Below, piece by piece: positions 18,133-26,160 of a stretch of 64,000 nt of DNA (the first letter of the stretch is position 1; the number at the start of each line of letters is the position of its first letter). The stretch lies in the NCBI RefSeq assembly GCF_005155025.1, contig NZ_CP039731.1, forward strand, positions 2,666,001 through 2,730,000. The letters run 5' to 3'. The notes under the pieces are model-generated. The model was not told the DNA's origin and did not search any database. It saw nothing but the letters and a program-made list of their open reading frames with translations. The translations under genes were made by a program, and so were the position numbers. This DNA is from Aquitalea aquatilis (GTDB lineage: Bacteria > Pseudomonadota > Gammaproteobacteria > Burkholderiales > Chromobacteriaceae).

Positions 18133-18909
18133 ATGTTCAGCATTTCTGATGCGCAGATCAATGTGCTGGTCGCCATGTTTGCCTGGCCGTTTGCCCGCAT
18201 CATCGGCCTGTTTCTGGTCGAACCCTTGTATGCCTACCGTGGCGTGCCGCGCCGTTTCAAGGCCGGCTTCGCCCTGATGCTGACCATACTGGTGGTGCCG
18301 CTGCTGCCACCCACCCCCGCCGTACCGGTGATTTCCGCAGCCGGCATCGCCATCCTGTTCCAGCAATTGCTCATCGGCCTGGCCATGGGTTTTGTCATGC
18401 GCCTGACCATGACCGCAGTGGAAATGGCCGGCTTCATCATGGGTGCGCAGACCGGTCTGGGTTTTGCCATGTTCTTCGACCCCATGCACGCGGCCCAGGT
18501 GCCGGTGGTGTCCCAGCTGCTGTCGATGTTCGTGTTTCTGCTGTTTCTCACTTTCGATGGCCACCAGGTGGTGCTGTCCACGCTGGTGGAAAGCTTCCAG
18601 GTGCTGCCCATCGGCATGAGCATGCCGGCCCAAGGTTTGAAGGCGCTGGTGCTGTGGGGCGGCCATATCATTTCCTGGGGCGTGTGGCTGTCGATGCCGG
18701 TGATCGCCGCCTTGCTGGTCACCAACCTGGCCATCGGCGTGATGACGCGCGCGGCCCCGCAATTCAATATTTTTACCTTCGGCTTCCCGCTGACGTTGAT
18801 GATAGGTTTCATCACCATCTATCTCACGCTGCCCTTGATGGTGCCGGCCATCGAACAGATTTATGGCCAGGCCTTCACCTTCATGCTGGCCATGCTGAAG
18901 GCGAAATAG
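18133..18909 (+). CDS. fliR: Flagellar export gate protein FliR
   Basis: Polytopic export-gate subunit of 258 residues. The ATG at 18133 is used because it gives the typical N-terminus (MFSISDAQINVLVAMFAWPF) and family length; an upstream ATG at 18052 lies inside fliQ. Seen: the conserved PLYAYRGVPRRFKAGFAL-like region, VEMAGFIMGAQTGLGFA with FDP following, and C-terminal FGFPLTLMIGF. It ends the flagellar cluster; no terminator hairpin is obvious in the 74-base spacer before yebC. Confidence 0.96.
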   Translation: MFSISDAQINVLVAMFAWPFARIIGLFLVEPLYAYRGVPRRFKAGFALMLTILVVPLLPPTPAVPVISAAGIAILFQQLLIGLAMGFVMRLTMTAVEMAGFIMGAQTGLGFAMFFDPMHAAQVPVVSQLLSMFVFLLFLTFDGHQVVLSTLVESFQVLPIGMSMPAQGLKALVLWGGHIISWGVWLSMPVIAALLVTNLAIGVMTRAAPQFNIFTFGFPLTLMIGFITIYLTLPLMVPAIEQIYGQAFTFMLAMLKAK

Positions 18910-18983
18910 CTTTCTGCTAGAATAGCGGCCAACTTTTCTGGCATTAAACCGGCCCGGTCGGGCCACACGAGATTGAGGCAATT

Positions 18984-19709
18984 ATGGCAGGTCATAGCAA
19001 ATGGGCTAACATCCAGCACCGCAAGGGTCGTCAGGATGCCAAGCGCGGCAAGATCTTCACCCGTCTGATCAAGGAAATCACCGTTGCTGCCAAGATGGGC
19101 GGCGGCGATGTCAACATGAACCCGCGCCTGCGGCTGGCAGTGGACAAGGCCAAGGCCGAATCCATGCCCAAGGACAATATCGATAACGCCATCAAGCGCG
19201 GCACCGGCCAGCTGGAAGGCGTTGACTATGTTGAATGCCGTTACGAAGGCTACGGCATTGGCGGTGCTGCCGTGATGGTGGACTGCCTGACCGACAACAA
19301 GACCCGTACCGTGGCCGATGTGCGTCATGCCTTCTCCAAGTACGGCGGCAATATGGGTACCGACGGCTGCGTGGCCTTCCAGTTCAGCCATTGCGGTTTC
19401 CTGGTGTTTGCACCGGGTGTGGATGAAGACGCACTGATGGAAGCGGTGCTGGAGTGCGGTGCCGAAGACGTGATCACCAATGACGACGGTTCCATCGAGG
19501 TGATTACCGGCCCCTACGAATTCAGCGATGTGAAACAGGCGCTGGAAGACAAGGGTTTCAAGGCGGAAATGGGCGAAGTCACCATGAAGCCGCAAAACGA
19601 AACCGAACTGGCCGGCGAAGACGCCATGCGCATGCAAAAGCTGCTGGATGCGCTGGAAGACCTGGACGACGTACAGGACGTGTACACCTCGGCCACGCTG
19701 CTGGACTGA
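18984..19709 (+). CDS. yebC: YebC/PmpR-family regulatory protein
   Basis: Cytoplasmic protein of 241 residues, the usual length. The N-terminus [19 protein letters not shown] is the near-invariant family signature, followed by the acidic central domain. Members are annotated as DNA-binding regulators; some are now linked to relief of ribosome stalling. A TAGAAT hexamer at 18918-18923 could be its -10 element. A strong intrinsic terminator follows at 19731, so it forms a single-gene unit. Confidence 0.95.
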   Translation: MAGHSKWANIQHRKGRQDAKRGKIFTRLIKEITVAAKMGGGDVNMNPRLRLAVDKAKAESMPKDNIDNAIKRGTGQLEGVDYVECRYEGYGIGGAAVMVDCLTDNKTRTVADVRHAFSKYGGNMGTDGCVAFQFSHCGFLVFAPGVDEDALMEAVLECGAEDVITNDDGSIEVITGPYEFSDVKQALEDKGFKAEMGEVTMKPQNETELAGEDAMRMQKLLDALEDLDDVQDVYTSATLLD

Positions 19710-19730
19710 TCGGCCGCTGCTGTCACTGCA

Positions 19731-19756
19731 AGGCTTGCCTGCCGGCAAGCCTTTTT
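19731..19756 (+). terminator. Intrinsic terminator after yebC
   Basis: Perfect 9-bp stem AGGCTTGCC / GGCAAGCCT with a TGCC loop (19731-19752), then a run of T to 19756. It starts 22 bases after the yebC stop. Confidence 0.92.
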
Positions 19757-19776
19757 CATGTCCGTCATTTGCCGCG

Positions 19777-19800
19777 CATCAGCATCAGCATCAGCATCGG
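19777..19800 (+). repeat. Short hexanucleotide repeat in the pepP leader
   Basis: Three perfect copies of CATCAG followed by CATCGG, 78-101 bases before the pepP start codon. Too short to be a confirmed variable locus, but the copy number could differ between strains. It is non-coding with the pepP start chosen here. Confidence 0.7.
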
Positions 19801-19877
19801 CAGCCGCGCTGCCACAGTGTAAACTTCAGCCATGCCGGCGTTGTGCGCCGGCTCACCATCCTGCGAAAGAATCTTCC

Positions 19878-21173
19878 ATGTACCAGAGCCATGCCGAGCG
19901 TCGCCGCCGCCTGATGCTGCAGATGGGGGAGGGCATTGCCATTCTGCCCACCGCGCCCGAAGCGGTGCGCAATGCCGACAACCACTATCCCTATCGCGCC
20001 GACAGCCATTTCCTCTACCTGACCGGCTTTGCCGAACCGGAAGCCGTGCTGGTGCTGGATGCTGCCCTGGGCAAGTCCATTTTGTTCTGCCGTGAAAAGA
20101 ATATTGAGCGCGAGGTGTGGGAGGGTTTCCGCTTCGGGCCGGATGGTGCCCGCGAAGCCTTTGGCTTTGACGAAGCCTACCCGCTGGCCGAACTGGACCT
20201 GCGTCTGCCCGACCTGCTCAGCGGTCAGAAGGCGCTGTGGTGGAATGTCGGCCGTGATGCGGCTTTTGACGTGCGCGTCAACGGCTGGCTGGAAAGTGTG
20301 CGCCAACGCTATCGCAGTGGCGAGCAGCCGCCGGCGCTCTATCACGACCTGCGCTGGCCGCTGGATGAGATGCGCATGGTCAAGGACGCTGGCGAATGTG
20401 CCATGCTGCGCCGTGCCGGCCAGGTGTCCGCACAGGGCCATCTGCAAGCCATGCGCACCACGCGACCGGGCATGATGGAATACCAGGTGGAAGCGGAAAT
20501 CCTGCACACCTTTATCCGCCATGGTGCGCGCTATCCTGCCTATGAAAGCATTGTTGCCGGTGGTGCCAATGCCTGCACCCTGCACTATGCCGCCAATAAT
20601 GCGCGGCTGAACGATGGCGAGCTGTTGCTGATCGATGCCGGTTGCGAACTGAACGGTTACGCCGGTGACATTACCCGTACCATTCCGGTCAATGGCAAGT
20701 TCAGTGCTGCCCAGCGTGATGTGTATGAAATCGTGCTGGCGGCGGAACTGGCCGGCATCGCTGCGGTCAAGCCTGATGCGCTGTGGAATGCCCCTGGCGA
20801 CGCCGCGCTCAAGGTGCTGGTGCAAGGCATGCTGGATTTGCAGCTGCTGAGCGGCACGGTGGATGGCGTGATCGAATCGGGTGCCTTCCGCCAGTTTTAC
20901 ATGCATGGCATTGGCCACATGATCGGCCTGGACGTGCATGATGTCGGCCAGCGCAAGCTTGGCGGCCAGTGGCGCAGCTACCAGCCCGGCATGTGCACCA
21001 CCATCGAACCCGGTCTGTATATCCGCCCGGCCGATAATGTCCCCGCTGCCTTGCACAATATCGGCATCCGCATCGAAGACGATGTGCTGGTGACCGCAGA
21101 TGGCCGCGAGGTGTATACCGCCGACGTACCCAAAGAAATCGACGAAATTGAAATACTGATGCAGGGCGTCTGA
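19878..21173 (+). CDS. pepP: Xaa-Pro aminopeptidase (aminopeptidase P)
   Basis: Metallo-aminopeptidase of 431 residues that removes N-terminal residues preceding proline. The pita-bread catalytic domain shows the dimetal ligands: LLLIDAGCELNGYAGDITRT (two Asp), HGIGHMIGLDVHD (His), TTIEPGLY (Glu) and GIRIEDDVLV (Glu). The N-terminal domain has the AMP_N pattern (NHYPYRADSHFLYLTGFAEPE). ATG 19878 gives the standard start (MYQSHAERRRRLM); an earlier in-frame ATG at 19758 would add the hexanucleotide repeat. The ubiH-type gene follows after 2 bases, the same pepP-ubiH pairing seen in enterobacteria. Confidence 0.94.
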   Translation: MYQSHAERRRRLMLQMGEGIAILPTAPEAVRNADNHYPYRADSHFLYLTGFAEPEAVLVLDAALGKSILFCREKNIEREVWEGFRFGPDGAREAFGFDEAYPLAELDLRLPDLLSGQKALWWNVGRDAAFDVRVNGWLESVRQRYRSGEQPPALYHDLRWPLDEMRMVKDAGECAMLRRAGQVSAQGHLQAMRTTRPGMMEYQVEAEILHTFIRHGARYPAYESIVAGGANACTLHYAANNARLNDGELLLIDAGCELNGYAGDITRTIPVNGKFSAAQRDVYEIVLAAELAGIAAVKPDALWNAPGDAALKVLVQGMLDLQLLSGTVDGVIESGAFRQFYMHGIGHMIGLDVHDVGQRKLGGQWRSYQPGMCTTIEPGLYIRPADNVPAALHNIGIRIEDDVLVTADGREVYTADVPKEIDEIEILMQGV

Positions 21174-21175
21174 AC

Positions 21176-22372
21176 ATGAAAGCTACAGACAAGCAAACGG
21201 GTCTCCCGTGTGGCCACGATGGCGGCGAGCATGCTGACATCATCATTGTGGGTGGTGGGCCGGTGGGCGCGCTGGCCGCGTTGCGGTTTGCCGCAGCAGG
21301 TCGCCGTGTACTGCTGGTGGAGGCAAGGGCCAAGGATGCGCCGCTGACCGATGCGCGCGCACTGGCCTTGTCCTGGCATAGCCGGACGGCACTGGCCGCA
21401 GCGGGTGCCTGGCCGGATGATTTGCCGGCCAGCGTCATCGACACCGTCCATGTATCGCAACAAGGCGCATTTGGCCGTACCCGGCTGGACTGTGCCGACC
21501 TGAAACTGCCGCACCTGGGCGTGGTGGTGGATTACCCGGCGCTGACACTGGCCATCAATGCCCAGCTGGAGCAGGCCGGCGTGCAGGTCTGGTGGCAAAC
21601 CCGCGTTGAAGCGGTGAACAGCCTGGGCTGCTATGCCTCGGTGAAAACCAGCGGCGTGCATGGCGACATCAGCCTGACGGCCCGGCTGGTGGTGCTGGCC
21701 GAGGGCGGTGCGCTGGCTGACAGCCTGCCCGGCATCAAGCGGCTGGTGCACGATTATCAGCAGTGCGCGGTACTGGCCGAGGTCACCACCGAACAGCCGC
21801 CGGCCGGCATTGCCTATGAACGATTTTCACGGCAGGGGCCGTTTGCCCTGTTGCCGCATGGCGACCACTACATGCTGGTGTGGACCCGCAGCCACGACGA
21901 TGCCAAAGCCCTGCAACAAGCGCCTGACGAACAGGTGATGGCCGAGCTGCAGCAGGCGTTTGGCGAGCGCCAGGGCAAGGTACTGGCCATTGGCCCGCGT
22001 GCCAGTTTTCCGCTGGCACTGCGCCAGGTCAACCGCGTCAGCAGCGGCCGGGTGGTCTTGATTGGCAATGCGGCGCAGACCATGCATCCGGTGGCGGCGC
22101 AGGGCTTGAATCTGGGCCTGCGCGATGCTCTCGGCCTGGCCGATGCACTGGAAGGCATCCGCGATCCGGGCGATGCCGCAGCGCTGGCAGTCTATGCCGC
22201 CAGCCGCAAGCTGGACAGCCATGCCGTGGTCGGCTTTACCCATGGGCTGATCAAACTGTTTGACGGCGACTCCACCCTGGTCAGCGCCCTGCGCGGAGCC
22301 GGCATGAGCGCGCTGGACAGCGTACCGCCGCTGCGACGCGCCTTTGCCCGCCATCTGGTATTCGGGCTATAG
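21176..22372 (+). CDS. ubiH: UbiH-family FAD-dependent hydroxylase
   Basis: Flavoprotein monooxygenase of 398 residues for a ring hydroxylation in ubiquinone synthesis. Seen: the N-terminal FAD fold IIIVGGGPVGALAALRF and the C-terminal FAD/ribityl motif GNAAQTMHPVAAQGLNLGLRD; the GNAAQ form is typical of UbiH. It lacks the common second Rossmann-associated DG motif in an obvious form. About 18 residues precede the FAD fold. Position directly after pepP and before a second UbiH-like gene supports the pathway; the exact ring position hydroxylated is not determinable. Confidence 0.85.
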   Translation: MKATDKQTGLPCGHDGGEHADIIIVGGGPVGALAALRFAAAGRRVLLVEARAKDAPLTDARALALSWHSRTALAAAGAWPDDLPASVIDTVHVSQQGAFGRTRLDCADLKLPHLGVVVDYPALTLAINAQLEQAGVQVWWQTRVEAVNSLGCYASVKTSGVHGDISLTARLVVLAEGGALADSLPGIKRLVHDYQQCAVLAEVTTEQPPAGIAYERFSRQGPFALLPHGDHYMLVWTRSHDDAKALQQAPDEQVMAELQQAFGERQGKVLAIGPRASFPLALRQVNRVSSGRVVLIGNAAQTMHPVAAQGLNLGLRDALGLADALEGIRDPGDAAALAVYAASRKLDSHAVVGFTHGLIKLFDGDSTLVSALRGAGMSALDSVPPLRRAFARHLVFGL

Positions 22373-22382
22373 AAAGCACTTC

Positions 22383-23531
22383 ATGACACAGTACGACGTG
22401 ATCATCGTGGGCGGCGGGCTGGTGGGTGCCAGCCTGGCGCTGGCGCTGGCCGACAGCGGCAAGAAAATTGCCCTGCTGGAAGGATCAGCCGCCCGCTTTG
22501 ATGATCTGGAACAGGGCTGGGATGCGCGCATCTACGCCGTCAGCCCGCTCAACCGCCGTTTTCTGGAACAACTGCAGGCCTGGCCGGACATGGCGCGCAT
22601 CGGCACCATCGCCAGCATGGATGTGCGCGGCGATGCCGGCGGCCGCATCCAGTTTGCCGCCAGCGATGCCGGTGCCAGTGCGCTGGCCTGGATTGTGGAA
22701 AACCGCTGGCTGCTGGCCAGCCTGTGGCAGCGGCTGGCCAGCAGCAGCGTCGACTGCTTCACCGGCGTGCGGCCGCTGGCCCTGGATACCACGGCCACTA
22801 CTGCCAGCCTGAGCCTGGACGATGGCCGTGTGCTGCAGGCCAGTCTGGTGGTGGGCGCGGACGGTGCCAATTCCTGGGTGCGCCAGCAAACCGGCCTTGC
22901 CGCCAGCATCAAGCCTTATGGCCAAAGCGGCGTGGTGGCCAATTTTGCCTGTGAAAAACCGCATGGCGATATCGCCCGCCAATGGTTTACCGGTGACAGC
23001 ATTCTGGCCTGGCTACCGATGGCGGGTAATCGCATTTCCATGGTGTGGTCCAGCCCGCGTCCGGATGAGCTGATGGCGCTTTCCGGCGAGCAGCTGTGCG
23101 CCCGGGTAGCGGCAGCCGGCAATCACCAGCTGGGCCATCTGAGCCTGCTCGGTCCGGCCGCTGCTTTTCCCTTACGCCTGATCCAGCCCGCAGCCGTGGT
23201 AAGCCAGCGGCTGGCACTGGTGGGAGATGCTGCCCACACCGTGCACCCGCTGGCCGGGCAGGGGGTCAACCTGGGCTTTCAGGACGCCGCCCAGCTGGCC
23301 GCGATGCTGGCCAGTGCCAGCGATGCCGGCGACTGGATGCTGCTGCGCCGCTACGAGCGCTCCCGCCGCGAAGCGGTGAAAACCATGCAGTTTACCTGTG
23401 ACAGCCTGTATCGGCTGTTTCACACCGAACACCTGCCGGGATTGTCCTGGTTGCGCAATACCGGCCTGACGCTTACCAACCGGCTGACACCGCTGAAGCG
23501 GCAGTTTGCCCGTCATGCCATTGGCTTCTGA
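22383..23531 (+). CDS. Second UbiH/UbiF/UbiI-family hydroxylase
   Basis: Flavoprotein monooxygenase of 382 residues, paralogous to its upstream neighbour. FAD fold VIIVGGGLVGASLALALADSG at the N-terminus, the DG motif LVVGADGANSWVR in the middle, and GDAAHTVHPLAGQGVNLGFQD near residue 285. The GDAAH form resembles UbiF/UbiI rather than UbiH. The ATG at 22383 is preferred over 22344, which lies within the previous gene. Two hydroxylases in tandem would divide the three ring hydroxylations of ubiquinone between them and enzymes elsewhere (inference). Confidence 0.85.
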   Translation: MTQYDVIIVGGGLVGASLALALADSGKKIALLEGSAARFDDLEQGWDARIYAVSPLNRRFLEQLQAWPDMARIGTIASMDVRGDAGGRIQFAASDAGASALAWIVENRWLLASLWQRLASSSVDCFTGVRPLALDTTATTASLSLDDGRVLQASLVVGADGANSWVRQQTGLAASIKPYGQSGVVANFACEKPHGDIARQWFTGDSILAWLPMAGNRISMVWSSPRPDELMALSGEQLCARVAAAGNHQLGHLSLLGPAAAFPLRLIQPAAVVSQRLALVGDAAHTVHPLAGQGVNLGFQDAAQLAAMLASASDAGDWMLLRRYERSRREAVKTMQFTCDSLYRLFHTEHLPGLSWLRNTGLTLTNRLTPLKRQFARHAIGF

Positions 23532-23546
23532 ACCCAAGGAATCTGA

Positions 23547-24284
23547 ATGAAAACCACCGTAAAAGCCCTGGCGCTGGCCGCCTCCATGCTGCTTAGCCTG
23601 ACCGCCTGCAATGCCAATGCCACCCCCAATGGCAGCGAGCAGGTGAAAAAAGCCTTCAGCACCCGCTTCCCCACCCGTGAAGTGCTGAGCGTGAGCGAAA
23701 CCCCGGTCAAGGGCGTGTATGAGGTGGTGGTGAAGGGCAAGCAGATCGTGTATACCGACGCCGAGGCCAAATACCTGTTTGTCGGTGACCTGATCGATAC
23801 CGAAGCCAAGTCCAGCCTGACTGAAAAGAAAATGGCCGAGCTTAACCGCGTCGACTTCAACAAGCTGCCGTTCAAATACGCCATCAAGGAAGTGCGCGGC
23901 AACGGTTCCCGCAAGCTGGCGGTGTTCACCGATCCGGACTGCCCGTACTGCAAGCAGCTGGAGCGCGAAAGCCTGCCGGACATCACCAATGTCACCATTT
24001 ACACCTTCCTCTATCCGCTGGCCCAGCTGCACCCGGATGCCCCGCGCAAGGCACGCCAGATCTGGTGCTCCAAGGACCGTCTGGCTACCTGGACCGCGTT
24101 CATGCGCGATGGCAAGGAACTCACCGGCACCGACAAGTGCGATACCAGCGCGCTGGACAAGATCGAAGCCATGGGTGATGAACTGGGCATTTCCGGCACG
24201 CCGGGCCTGATCTTTGCCAATGGCCGGCTGGTGCCGGGTGCCATTGCCAAGGACGACATCGAAAAACTGCTGGATGCCAAGTAA
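23547..24284 (+). CDS. dsbC: DsbC-type periplasmic disulfide isomerase
   Basis: Thiol-disulfide interchange protein of 245 residues. The active site is CPYC in TDPDCPYCKQLE, with the cis-proline loop SGTPGLIF and an N-terminal dimerisation domain of the DsbC type. The signal sequence ends LSLTACNANA, which can be read either as signal peptidase I cleavage after ANA or as a lipobox (LTAC) making a lipoprotein; the latter would be unusual for DsbC. It follows the hydroxylase gene by 15 bases and may be co-transcribed with it. Confidence 0.9.
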   Translation: MKTTVKALALAASMLLSLTACNANATPNGSEQVKKAFSTRFPTREVLSVSETPVKGVYEVVVKGKQIVYTDAEAKYLFVGDLIDTEAKSSLTEKKMAELNRVDFNKLPFKYAIKEVRGNGSRKLAVFTDPDCPYCKQLERESLPDITNVTIYTFLYPLAQLHPDAPRKARQIWCSKDRLATWTAFMRDGKELTGTDKCDTSALDKIEAMGDELGISGTPGLIFANGRLVPGAIAKDDIEKLLDAK

Positions 24285-24311
24285 AGCTCATCGCGGAGTG
24301 TGGCCCGTTTC

Positions 24312-25103
24312 ATGAAGCTGCCCGCCGGCATGCGCTGGATGCCGGCCCAGTGGCGCTGGGCCGCACTGTCGGAAGGCGACCGCTTGCTACTGGTGCTGAG
24401 CCTGTCGCTGCTGCTGCACCTGCCCTTGTTCATGCGGCTGACGCATGAAGGCAGTCTGCGCGGGCAGCCGCAAGCCATGTCGGTGCGGCTGGGGCAGGCA
24501 GCGCGGCAGGCCGTGCCACCACCGCAAGCCAGCAAGCCGGCTAGCGTGGCCAGGCTGGTCATCCAGCCGCCACCAGCGCCTCGCCATCGGGCCCAGCTCT
24601 TGCTGGCAGCCGCCGCCAAGACGCGGCTGGCGCATGCGGCCAGCGCTGCCGTGGCCAGTCCAGCCACGCCACCGTCTGCCACGCCATCGCAGCTTGCAAC
24701 ACCTCAGCCACCCCTGTCAGACGCTAGCCCGATGCTGGCAGCCAGCCCTGCCAGCGCGTCCCTGGACGATGCTGCCGAGGCGCAGCAGCTGGGACTGGAT
24801 TTTTACTATGCCGCGCGCCAGCTGGATGTGCTGGCGCTGGAGCAGCTGCCTATCCAGCTGGTCGAGCCTTATGGCCTGGGCATGGACGATGTCGAGGTAA
24901 GCTTGCGGGTGTATATCAACGAGCAAGGCGGGGTGGATGCGGTACAGCTGGTGTCGGCGCGGCCGGCCGGGGTCGAGGGGCCGTTGCTGGAAGTGTTCCG
25001 TCAGGCGAAGTTTTATCCGGCGATCCGCGATGGTCATCCGGTCAAGAGTTTCAAGGTGATCCGCATCGGCCCGCAAAGCGATGGTGCGATGCCGGGCGAC
25101 TGA
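24312..25103 (+). CDS. TonB/TolA C-terminal-domain protein
   Basis: Protein of 263 residues with a cytoplasmic N-terminus, one membrane helix (LLLVLSLSLLLHLPLFM), a long Pro/Ala/Ser-rich periplasmic spacer, and a C-terminal domain resembling TonB (VSLRVYINEQGGVDAVQLVSA, then FYPAIRDGHPVKSFKVIRI). This is the layout of energy transducers for outer-membrane receptors. No exbB or exbD is next to it. The start is uncertain: ATG 24312 is used; GTG 24300 sits too close to the GGAG at 24295-24298. It could instead be a TonB-like envelope protein of other role. Confidence 0.72.
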   Translation: MKLPAGMRWMPAQWRWAALSEGDRLLLVLSLSLLLHLPLFMRLTHEGSLRGQPQAMSVRLGQAARQAVPPPQASKPASVARLVIQPPPAPRHRAQLLLAAAAKTRLAHAASAAVASPATPPSATPSQLATPQPPLSDASPMLAASPASASLDDAAEAQQLGLDFYYAARQLDVLALEQLPIQLVEPYGLGMDDVEVSLRVYINEQGGVDAVQLVSARPAGVEGPLLEVFRQAKFYPAIRDGHPVKSFKVIRIGPQSDGAMPGD

Positions 25104-25264
25104 GGGCCTGCGCAGCTCAAGCAGCAGGGCCTGTTTCGTGCTAAATTCAGCCATCCCGGCACAGCCGGGAAGCGGGCCGGCAGCGCAAGGCAGCCGCCCG
25201 TGCCATGACAGCGGAACATACCGCTCTTGTTATCTGATCACGAAGTAATCACGAAGGAAGAAGC

Positions 25265-25525
25265 ATGTCTGATCTGAATGCACTGTTCACCCAGGCCCAG
25301 GCCGACGTTACCTCGCTGTCCGAGCGTCCGGACAACCAGACCCTGCTGCAGCTGTATGCGCTGTACAAGCAGGCCAGCGAAGGCGATGTCAGCGGCGAGC
25401 GCCCGGGCATGATGGACTTCATCAACCGCGCCAAGCACGATGCCTGGGACAAGCTCAAGGGCATGTCCAGCGATGAAGCCAAGCAAGGCTATATCGACGT
25501 GGTACAAAAGCTGCTGGCTGAATAA
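25265..25525 (+). CDS. Acyl-CoA-binding protein
   Basis: Four-helix protein of 86 residues, the family size, that binds long-chain acyl-CoA esters. The signature YALYKQASEGDV and RPGMMDFINRAKHDAWDKLKG (read in parts) is diagnostic, with the conserved Tyr, Lys and Trp. AAGGAAG precedes the ATG. A direct repeat ATCACGAAG-TA-ATCACGAAG at 25237-25256 lies just upstream. The 161-base spacer before it holds no other gene. It ends before a bidirectional terminator. Confidence 0.93.
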   Translation: MSDLNALFTQAQADVTSLSERPDNQTLLQLYALYKQASEGDVSGERPGMMDFINRAKHDAWDKLKGMSSDEAKQGYIDVVQKLLAE

Positions 25526-26160
25526 CAGCCGCTGCTGTCCGCACCGCCAGCCAGGCTGGCGTGTGATAGAAAAACCGCTGTAACCCTTACCGGGCAGCGG
25601 TTTTTCATGCGCTGCGCAGCCAGATGCGCTGCCATGACGGGCCACAGCCATTCCACTTGTTGCAACTGCCAGCCGCCATCCTTGGCGGCTTCATCCAGCC
25701 TGCGCAGCAGCAGGATGTCGTGCAGGTCCGGCTGCCGGGCGAATGCCTCCACCTCGGCGGCGCTCATCGGGCCGCCCTGATAAGCCAGGGTGGCGCTGCT
25801 GGCGCTGGACAGCTGTTGCAGATAGGTCGGGTCGATGGCGCACAGATAGCGCTTGGCCGCCACATGCATGCCCACCAGCCGGGCGACTCTGGCGGAGAAG
25901 CCCAGCTCCAGCAGGTAGTCTGCCCCCAGCCGGTCGTGTGCCTGCACGCCGTACTCACCCATGGCGGTGGCTCCGTCGTGTTCCAGCAGATGGCCGACAT
26001 CGTGCAGCAAGGCAGCCAGTTGCATCTCCTCGTCACAGCCCCAGTCGCGCGCCAGCGTGGCGGCCTGGATGGCATGGTCGGCCTGGGTAATGGCCTCGCC
26101 ATAGTGCTGCTGGCCGTGTTCTTGCAGCAGGCGGCGCAGGGTGGCGATGGTATCCGGCAT
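25489..26160 (-). CDS. PhnZ-like HD-domain phosphonate oxygenase
   Basis: HD-domain protein of 223 residues, last gene of the C-P lyase operon. PhnZ uses a mixed-valent di-iron site to cleave C-P bonds of hydroxylated phosphonates. Likely metal ligands are seen: H29, H53-D54 (LLHDVGH), H75, H99 (MHVAAKRYL) and D156; K103 and E22 match substrate-binding positions, as do GADYLLELGFS and YQGGPM. Its ATG overlaps the phnM stop (TGATG). No PhnY hydroxylase gene is nearby. Residues from about 186 on are encoded across the intrinsic terminator and overlap the acyl-CoA-binding gene by 37 bases, so this tail looks acquired by loss of a stop or by a sequence error. Confidence 0.83.
   Translation of the reverse strand: MPDTIATLRRLLQEHGQQHYGEAITQADHAIQAATLARDWGCDEEMQLAALLHDVGHLLEHDGATAMGEYGVQAHDRLGADYLLELGFSARVARLVGMHVAAKRYLCAIDPTYLQQLSSASSATLAYQGGPMSAAEVEAFARQPDLHDILLLRRLDEAAKDGGWQLQQVEWLWPVMAAHLAAQRMKNRCPVRVTAVFLSHASLAGGADSSGCYSASSFCTTSI
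25570..25605. terminator. Bidirectional intrinsic terminator inside the end of the PhnZ-like gene
   Basis: Perfect 11-bp inverted repeat AAAAACCGCTG / CAGCGGTTTTT with a 14-base loop, giving a T-run on both strands. It serves the acyl-CoA-binding gene rightward and the phn operon leftward. It lies within the leftward reading frame of the HD-domain gene, which has no stop before it. A smaller hairpin CGCCAG/CTGGCG lies just upstream. Confidence 0.9.
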
